Source of the DNA: Diadema setosum
Taxonomy: Eukaryota; Echinodermata; Echinoidea; Diadematoida; Diadematidae
NCBI GenBank assembly: GCA_033980235.1
Contig: CM067075.1
Span: 2,655,148-2,719,147, forward strand
Direction: 5' to 3'
DNA: 64,000 nucleotides
This document shows, one piece after another, positions 56,009-64,000 of this stretch. Each line of letters opens with the position of its first letter. Position 1 is the stretch's first letter. The notes beneath the pieces were generated by a model. The model had not been told where the DNA came from. It saw only the letters and a list, made by a program, of their open reading frames with translations, and did no database searches. A program made the position numbers and the translations under genes.

Positions 56009-56105
56009 TGATTGTACAGGCCATCCCCCCTCCTCCATTTCGGGGGGGGGGGGGGGATATATCCCCCGCCCATTCCCCCCCCCCCCCCCAGGATTTACGC
56101 CCATG
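56009..56105. mobile_element. 97-bp G/C-rich insert flanked by 18-bp direct repeats
   Basis: 'gtgaccatcatatggcaa' occurs at 55991-56008 and again at 56106-56123. Copy A has one version of this site near 12065-12082. The insert is 'ggatttacgcccatg'-type sequence with long C and G runs. Confidence 0.75.
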
Positions 56106-56269
56106 GTGACCATCATATGGCAACTTAATGAAATATTGCGCAAATATAGAGATTTGTTTGGATGAACAACACAAACTCGTCAAGTCGAAAAAGCGCACAA
56201 GTTATGATACATTAATATTTCATAATTATGGTTAGCGCCATCTTGAGATAAAAAAAATTATACACTAAG

Positions 56270-56790
56270 GCAATTGAGTATCTGAATATAAGAACGACCC
56301 AAGTCCATGGAAGACCATTTCGAGTAATCTTAAAAAAAGAAAAAAAAAAACACTTCATATCCTTTTTATTTCTCCAATAATATTCTATTTAACTTTGATG
56401 GGAACGCAACATCGTATATACAGATTAGAACATTATACTATAATGACAATTAACATTTACATTAATTGTGAAGAGGCCATTTTGTGATATGGACTTGGGT
56501 CGTTCTTTGAATCATATACGTGATATTCTGTTATAGAGATGAGAAAAGGATGAGAGAGGGTGCTTTAATATGAATGTAAAAATGACCCAAGTCCTTTATT
56601 CTTACATCAATATAAGATTTAACTCAGTCATTTCCGGCACTTCCGGGGGTAATTAGGATTTATCATTTATACACAAGATGAGTTCATGCATAAGCTACAA
56701 TTTCCCATGTCAAACTGAATTTGGCAAAAAAAAAAAATGGACTTGGGTCGTTCTTATATTCAGGTCTTCAATTGCCTGTGTATTAGATTA
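56270..56790. mobile_element. Inverted-repeat GACCCAAGTCC element (copy C)
   Basis: Orthologous to 11425-11935 in reverse. Cores are at about 56293, 56488, 56585 and 56740. Confidence 0.75.
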
Positions 56791-57194
56791 CTTTTTCTGC
56801 TGTGAAGGAGATATGGTGCATACAGTGGGGCAACAAAAAGTGTACGGACTTAAGTGGACATACATTTTACTATAAAAGAACATTTTCTTGTTTTACTTGA
56901 AATATTTTCACTTGCTGGGACACTTTTGCTAACCATTTTAGTCACTTGGTAAGTGGGAATGGGGATAATGTAAATTTTGTCTTACCTCTGAAAATGTTAA
57001 TGTTCAGAAATTAATGTAGTAATCTTGAAGTGTATGGAACATATCGTTATGTTGATGATGATAAGATACTGATCATAATTTTCTTGTATTTCATCATCAC
57101 TGCCATACACTCTTCTGCTGTTACCCTCTTTTCTCATACCTTTACGTTGTACCTCTCTTCCTCGATCCTTTGCATTCATGCATACAGTTATTGC

Positions 57195-57206
57195 ACACAC
57201 ACACAT

Positions 57207-57240
<34 letters not shown>

Positions 57241-57272
57241 CCCCTTCTCTCTCTCTCTCTCTCTCTCTCTAA
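57195..57272. repeat. (CA)n and (CT)n microsatellites, copy C
   Basis: A CA run then a CT run, orthologous to 10937-11030. The 160-residue minus-strand frame through here is repeat-driven. Confidence 0.95.
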
Positions 57273-57774
57273 TCTCTTAATTCCAAACATCAAATTTTTA
57301 GAAATAATGAAAGCATCCACACATTTGATATTTATACCAGAAATATACTTTTTGGTATAAACTTTAATTTCCATTTTCAGCCAGTCCTCATTAGTCATGT
57401 AATACTGGTATCTCCTTGAGGAATGCATGATTAAATTCAGCATGAAGACACATGCGTACACAGCACAGTTGTATAGCAATCAAGTTAGAATGGAACGGTA
57501 TGTGACATCAAGATTAAAGTCTGGGTGATTGCAACGTATAAGCAGAATGGTCATCATTGTCTGATATTCTTATAAACCAAGCTGCATGAAAGTTACAAGC
57601 AAGTCATACAAAGAGATTTACAATGTGACATCGAAATACTGACAATCCAAATTTTGGAAAAGGTACATTAATCATGATAACACCATGTCTCATCAACGAA
57701 CACTGAAGTTTTCGAGATGGTTTAATTGTTGGGATGATAACACTAGAAATTACTGATGAACAACAAAAACAAGG

Positions 57775-58566
57775 AAAAGTAGAAATTATGCGGTGCGTAA
57801 AATATGTCCCCGCCGGAAGTAGCATTTAGTAGCAAAATGTACAATATCGGTAAAAAATCAAGGTCAAAGGTCAAAGAAGTCAAAGGTCAAAATTCTGTGA
57901 AGAAGTTTTGAAGCCCTCACCTAGTGCCATCACATAAAGCAAACGGAATCGAAATCGGGTTAGAAATGGCGAAGGAGTAGCATTTTGTAGCAAAATGTAC
58001 AATATAGGTCAAAAATCAAGGTCAAAGGTCAAAGAAGACAAAGGTCAAAATTCTGTGAAGAAGTTTTGAAGCCCTCACCTAGTGCCATCACATAAAGCAA
58101 ACGGAATCGAAGTCGGGTTAGAAATGGCGAAGGAGTAGCATTTTGTAGCCAATGTACAATATAGGTCAAAAATCAAGGTCAAAGGTCCAAGAAGTCAAAG
58201 GTCAAATTCTGTGTAGAAGTTTTGAAGCCCTCACCTAGTGCCATCACATAAAGCAAACGGAATTGAAATCGGGTTAGAAATGGCGAAGGAGTAGCATTTT
58301 GAAGCAAAATGTACAATATAGGTCAAAGGTCAAGGTCAAAGGTCACAACTAAAATTCTGTGTAGAAGTTTCAAAGCTCCCATGTAGTGCTATCATATAAA
58401 GCAAACAGAATCAAAATTGGCTCATAAATGACAGAGAAGTAGCAAATTGAACATTTTGATCACACACGGACGCACAGACGGACGGACGGACGGACGGACA
58501 CATGGACACACACACATACGGAGCCCGTTTCATAGTCCCCTGCTCGAACTCGTTCGGCGGGGACAA
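57775..58566 (+). mobile_element. TGTCCCCGCCG-ended repeat, copy 2 (four internal units)
   Basis: Same ends as 55344-55802 (TGTCCCCGCCGGAAGTAGCA; GTTCGGCGGGGACAA) but four tandem units of about 165 bp, each with AGGTCAAAGGTCA-type words and 'gccctcacctagtgccatca'. It splits the backbone between 'gaacaacaaaaa' and 'taacagaaaaaatcc', which is continuous in A and B. Confidence 0.85.
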
Positions 58567-59249
58567 TAACAGAAAAAATCCATCAATTAGACCAATATTG
58601 TTTGATGCTTATGATCTAAAATCACTGCAACATGTAACACAATGTGAATGCACTTTATTTCTTTGAGTGTTTACCTAGTTTATCAAGAAAAACTCCAATC
58701 CATTTACCGCTGTTAATGTAATGACAGAGACAAACCAACATCAGCCTATCGTTTGATACATGATAGTTACAAAAAAAAAATACCTTGCATAAATTGAGAT
58801 TAAAGAAATGTCAAAAATAGTCTGTCCCTTTCAATTCCACTTTCAAATGCGATCTTTTTCTTCATGACCAGTCTTTCTCTTGATTTTAGCTGAAAACAAA
58901 ACAACGCCAACATTGATACTACATGTATTTCACTGTTACTCATAAGACTACTTCACTACAAGTTTCTTACCGTACAATGTACCATTTTTAGCTTTTCTTC
59001 CATTACATTACTTTGTGAGGTACATACTGAAGTGCATGTCACTAACAATTCTGTTGGTATATGAGTTCTCAATTTTCTTTATACAGAACTGCGAACAAAT
59101 CTTCAGCATTGACATTTAATTTATGAATATACAAAATGGATACATGAAATATTTACTGGCAAAAAAGTAAAATAGTTTTGCATGCCAGAAGTTTGCACGA
59201 ACTATAGGCCTACATATCCTAATACATGTCTATAGCACAATGTCTTGAC

Positions 59250-60130
59250 ACAATGTGTGATGACAGTTTCAAATAACTGGCAAAATTTTAGAATGACAGA
59301 TTTGTCAAAAATGTGCTGAATGTTTATTTTCCTTGAACTAGGCTTAATTGGATGAATGGCAAAATTGTTTAAGAGTCAGGTATTTAGCAATTTGAGGGTT
59401 TTTACTTGAGTTTGACCCTTTTATGAGATTATGCATTAAGTAATTCTCAAGGTATGGAGTAATAGTAATTTCAGTATTTAATGGTAAAACATTAGCATTT
59501 ACATCTGGCCTTTCACCCTTGACCTTTGACTTCATGACCCTATAGTTCCCAAGATAATCACTGTAAGGTAGAACATGCACAAAAATATAATAAGTTTCAA
59601 GATGATACCTTGAGTCACTTCCGAGATATGGTGGAAGAAGTAAAATTCAGCACTTCACTTGACCTTTACTTTGACCTCTTGACCTCTGCCCTTTTGGCAA
59701 GAAACTTCCCAGAGAATTTCTACTGGGCAATACATGGGCATATCAAGTTTCAAGCCAAATGCTGCAGGCATTGCATAAATTTGTGGACAGAACTGACATT
59801 TTGAGGAGTTGACCTTGACTTTGACCCTGACCTTAGTACCATGACCCTAAATTCCCAAGGTAATCACTGTCGGTCAGTACATGTACATATACTAAGTTTC
59901 ATTAAGATACCATGAACCATTTGCGGGATATGGAACATGAAATTTTAACATTTTGACCTTTGACCCATGACCCGAAACTCTATCTGGAGAATTGGTAGTA
60001 CATGTATACACTAAGTTTTATATGTTTACTCACAAAATTGATTATGACAGAAGGACGAAACCCATGGACAGACAGCCTGAAAACAAAATGTCTCCGCCAC
60101 CACTTCGTGGAAGAGGCGTAAAAATAGGAG
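59250..60130 (-). repeat. GGTCA-rich repeat in duplicon C
   Basis: Reverse orientation (TGACCTTTGACC words), ending 'accacttcgtggaagaggcg'. Same extent as in B. Confidence 0.85.
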
Positions 60131-60479
60131 GGTCCAGTGTTTAGTCAGTGCAAGTAAGCAGGCCTTCCACTTCTCCTTATTTTCAGGCATTTCTAGAACT
60201 TTGAGTTTTTCAAGAATTTTCAAAGGAACTGATTAAATTCCAGGAATTTTCTTAAAATTTCTAGATTTCCTACATCTTTATGGAATTTCTTTGATTTTTT
60301 AGGTGCTCTCCAGGATTTTAAAGTCTTTTTAGTACATGTATGATGACCCCAAAACAAATCACAGCCCTCATAAAGGAGACTGCAGGACTCTTTTTGTTCA
60401 TTATTGAGTACATATTCTAAAATCAGCGAATTGTTGCTTTGTTTTCTTTATTATCTTATTTGTATGACGTGCTTGTTAC

Positions 60480-60745
60480 TTTATAGGCAACAATCCCAGA
60501 TCGGGGGGAGGGGGCATGCCCCCTCGATATTTTTTTTTTTTCAGGGGGATTGCTTACCCCTACACTTATTTTGGATATACATTTGTATATTCTATTTATT
60601 TTAATTATAAATGTCATATCTAAGCAATAATTTCAATATTTCACAAGTCTACAGTTGATTTTGTCAAATCTTCACCCCCCCCAAAAAAAAAAAAAATAAA
60701 TAAATAAATAAATAATCTACTACATTGTATATAGCTTGATCGCAT
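60480..60745. other. Copy-C-specific insertion
   Basis: A reads from 'taacaagtaacaagcacgtc' to 'ataacaaattatctaaatg' without it. It contains 'ggggagggggcatgccccct', poly-C, poly-A and (AAAT)n runs. Type unknown. Confidence 0.55.
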
Positions 60746-61369
60746 ATAATTTGTTATTATGCATTAATCCCTCTGAAAAAAAAAAATGGTGCTGATATTT
60801 TGCCTCTCATTCCCCCCCCCCAGCTCACTATCGCGCTTGTGTGCCCTTTTTGAAAAAAAAAATCCAGTATATTTTTGTAGAGTCAGAAGTTTTATTATTT
60901 ATTTCAGGATTGACTTTGAGTCACTAAAAGAGAGACACAGGATCTGGCCTGCTCTTGCTAAGTAACTGACACAATATGCCTAACTGCTAGCAAGTATTAT
61001 GCCTGAATTAAAAAAAAAAAAAAAACTACCGAACGTGTAATTCTTGATTTAAAAAAAAGTGATCTAAAGAAATCTAAAAGAGAATCATCAACAAGTTTAA
61101 AGAACTAATCTGAGTCCTCTACATAGCCGCCACAAAGCCTATTCACAGGGCATATTCGAACATTGACCAAGCAAGAAGGGTACTGGTTTATTCGAGCGTG
61201 AAGCATGGTGCTCTTTGTCGCCACACGGTCTCGTAGATGTTGGGAATGGGGACACGAATTTGACATGTTTCTAGTTCAGTTGGTACAGTGGACTCCTATT
61301 ATAACAAAGTCCTCAAGACCGGCAGTTTTCTCATGGTTTGTCATTTCTCTTTAAATACCTGCAACTGTG

Positions 61370-61810
61370 AGACAATTTGTATAGTATGGATGGATGGAGT
61401 TACAAGGGGAACATTTGTGACCATTTCCTGGTCAGATTTTGCTTTATCACAGTCTCTTGGCACTTTGCTTTGCATATAGGACTGCTTGTTCCAGAGACAG
61501 AATGCTCATTCCCATTCAGAACAGGGTTTTCTTGTTGTATATATGTAATAAAAGAATTACCAAAAACTTGTATCACTAGTACAGATACATTTGTATGCCA
61601 ACATTTAAGAGTAAGTGCTAATGGTTCTCTCCACAACATGATAATCAGTGTTTATGCAGTATACCCGAGCTGGCTTTTATCCTTAAGAAGAGATTATTTA
61701 CAACTAGAGTGGGTGACATCATCTGATATTTCTATGGGGAGAACCACATGGGTACTAAGCTGAAACAACTCTGCAGTGTGTGTGTAATAAAATTCATTGT
61801 GCAGGATTGC
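61370..61810 (-). pseudogene. Old ZF-exon relic, copy C
   Basis: Minus strand reads ENPVLNGNEHSVSGTSS then PICKAKCQETVIKQNLT, as at 7696-7800 in A. No acceptor and no fingers. Confidence 0.7.
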
Positions 61811-62391
61811 CTGCAAAATGTATATAAAAATGGCTACATTTCAATATAGCAAAACCTTCTAGGACAGACGATACATGTACATGGAATTCTCCATGCACGA
61901 CGTTCACCTCGGTTGAACTAAAGAAAACTTTCATGTCAGAACATCAAAGTGTTGATTTTATGACGCAGATTCTTTGACATGATAATTACACACATGTAAT
62001 CAATATTGTTCAAACATTAAATTCAAATACAGATGTAGAGTCTTTATAAATGGGTCAGAGTTATCATTTATTTCATGATCAATCATAAACTCTCACTAGA
62101 TAAAACAACGCTGTCATTATACATGTACACTAGGAATATTAAATTGATCTGCCACAGCCACAGTACTTTAATGTGGAGATATAAACTGTGTAGTCATGAG
62201 TTTTGAAGGCTTAACTGGACAGAAGCCTCGTACATTGTATGTCACCACTGGCAAGCTAGACATGTCTTGGCACGTGAAGAATAGAAGAGGTAATATTACA
62301 GCAACCTTAACCCCATTCTTTTTTTTTTTTAAGATTCCCCTCAACTGCAATGAAAATTTGATTAGAATGAGTTCACCAAGGCAGATTGTAA

Positions 62392-62393
<2 letters not shown>

Positions 62394-62430
<37 letters not shown>
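62394..62430. repeat. (GT)n microsatellite in copy C
   Basis: Reverse of the (CA)n runs in A and B. Confidence 0.95.
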
Positions 62431-62433
<3 letters not shown>

Positions 62434-63089
62434 GAACAGCTGACAATGTGTCCCATTTGTTCCTCATATTTATTTAAATAGTCAAAATACCATTACATGT
62501 ATTTGGAATTCATACACAACAGACATATTAAGATGAATGTTAAATCAGACAATATTTATTACCCAAATTCACAGCTGATGTATTCTGAAAAGAAAATGTA
62601 AAGACTGATAAAGATAATGGAGATACAGCAGGCCTTTTACTAACTACTGGACATAATTTCTTCAGGAAACAAAAGCAGTTCACATTTTCGAACATGTTGT
62701 TAAAACTTGTTTTGTTGAAATAAAGATCATTTTAAAGCATGTTTGACTGTTTTCATGACCAATGTTTCATTATGCTTTCCAACTTTGACATATCTATAGG
62801 ATGTCCAACTTAAGTCCCACCGTCCCATTTCTCCCTTGCCGTTGTCCCACTTTACCCACGGGCGGGTCAACTTCTCCCCAAAAGTAAGTTTTTTCTTTTC
62901 TTTTCATTAACTGCAGAAAATTGAGAACAGTGCCACCCCCAACTTATGGCTCCTTATGTAACCTACCATATCAACCTTCATGCAAGCCCGAAAGGAAATG
63001 TAATCATTCTCTTCTATAAAAAGATATCAGAAGAAAATCGGCGAACTTGAAATGATGTCCCACTTCTCCCCACTCTCCCCTACAGATTT

Positions 63090-64000
63090 CCCGCACACTT
63101 TGCACTGCTCTCTTACATAAAGTGCTTTAGAATCATGCAAAGACATGTGCTGTTTGAGAGAACCTTTCTGTGTAAAGCACCTTGAACAAACTTTACAGTA
63201 GAATAGTTACTCCCCTGTGTGCACCCTCATATGGTCACGCATAATGTGCTTTAATATAAATTTCTCACACACTGTGCACTGCTTTCTTACAAATGAGCAC
63301 TTGTGTTTCTTGAATTGGTGCTTGCTTAGGTGTTCATATTTCATCCTTTTGACACATCAAGAGAGGTTGCCCTAACTGTCTCCACTAAATGTATTTGGGT
63401 TAGTCGTATCACAAGTGTGCATGGGACCGTGCAAAGACATGTGCTGTTTTAGGGACCATCTGTGTGAGAAGCACCTTGAACAAACTTTACATTGGAATGG
63501 CTGTTCGTCCGTGTGCACCCTCATGTGGATCCTCATACATTTCTTCAATATTGATTTCCTGCACACTTTGCACTGCCCCTTTTTTCAAGAGTGCTTGGAT
63601 CCCTCCCACTCAGGCTTTCTGGTGTTCATGTGATTTCATCCTCTTCTTTGACAAAGCAAGAGAGGTTGATCTCACTGTCTCACTAAACAAATTTGCGTTA
63701 GGTGTATCACGTGTGCATGTGACCGAGCAAAGACATGTGCCGTTGAGGGAACTTTTATGTGCGAAGTACCTTGAACAAACTTTACATTGGAATGGCTTCT
63801 CCCCGTTGTGCACCCTCATGTGGACCCTCATATAGCCCTTTGATACAGATTTCCGACAGACTTTGCACTGCTATCTTACATAAACATCCTTAGGATCATG
63901 CACAGACATGTGCCGTTTGAGGGAACTTTTTTGTGAGAAGCACCTTGAACAAACTTTACATTGGAATGGCTTCTCCCCTGTGTGCACCCTCATATGGTCA
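63090..64000 (-). pseudogene. C2H2 zinc-finger array, copy C (3' part, broken)
   Basis: Minus strand from the right edge gives a [14 protein letters not shown] finger, a stop (TAG) where the family has GAG before QCKVC (near 63873), then [20 protein letters not shown] one-base loss follows in 'agttccctcaacggcac' (63745), then the SLALSKKRMKSHEHQKA linker and [20 protein letters not shown] (63500-63560). It is not functional over this stretch. The 5' part lies beyond the window. Confidence 0.85.

Larger units (their letters stand above)
55815..64000 (-). repeat. Segmental duplicon, copy C (inverted, runs off the right edge)
   Basis: Reads in reverse the order of A: microsatellites near 57200, GGTCA repeat at 59250-60130, relic exon at 61370-61810, GT run at 62400, agaagtgg stretch at 62800-63090 and ZF array from 63090. 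It retains backbone lost in B. C-specific insertions are at 57775-58566 and about 60480-60745. Confidence 0.85.

Noticed and set aside
56997..57479. 160-residue minus-strand frame, with counterparts at 10722-10937 and 51066-51380
   Set aside because: Conserved only because the duplicon is. It runs through CA/GA microsatellites whose length changes alter its frame, and the flanking non-coding DNA is equally conserved.

Overview
The window looks like a repeat-dense stretch of nuclear DNA from a marine invertebrate animal. An echinoderm of sea-urchin type is my best guess, about 50%. The basis is intron-bearing C2H2 zinc-finger genes, Ty3/gypsy and non-LTR retroelement relics, many TIR/MITE insertions, (CA)n microsatellites, frequent acatgta-type words, and dispersed GGTCA-rich and G-rich repeats familiar from such genomes. 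There is no bacterial gene organisation. Almost all unique information sits in one zinc-finger (ZF) gene family; the rest is transposon-derived.

The main structure is a block of roughly 9-11 kb present three times. Copy A is at about 960-12345 (+). Copy B is at about 36990-55262 (+), expanded to 18 kb by insertions. Copy C is at about 55815-64000 (-), running off the right edge. B and C face each other as a large inverted repeat centred near 55.3-55.8 kb. Each copy contains, in order: the last intron and large ZF exon, a decayed ZF tail, a shared non-coding backbone, a much older relic of the same exon start, a GGTCA-rich repeat, microsatellites, and an inverted-repeat element. Comparing copies gives exact empty sites for several insertions.

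Copy B belongs to a gene whose three coding exons I can join: 29831-29942, 33551-33748 and 37301-38700. Both introns are phase 1, the splice sites are consensus, and the predicted protein is 569 residues. Its last exon carries an almost perfect tandem run of 99-bp finger units. Copy A has an intact 2.3-kb last exon with about 17 fingers. The visible part of copy C is a pseudogene.

Between A and B (12.3-29.8 kb) lie TTAA-flanked MITEs (one an 881-bp near-perfect hairpin) and other TIR elements. An 8.4-kb region there is bounded by about 340-bp inverted repeats and encloses a 14-unit satellite of about 270 bp. That satellite has higher-order organisation and one G-quadruplex-type motif per unit. 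Inside copy B sit a frameshifted endonuclease/RT non-LTR element (40.1-42.9 kb), a pogo-like MITE with a nested element (43.1-43.7 kb), and an internally deleted Ty3/gypsy relic (45.7-48.6 kb). The retroelement genes are all broken. The ZF exons of B, and probably A, are the only credible host coding sequence. No tRNA, rRNA or CRISPR was seen.
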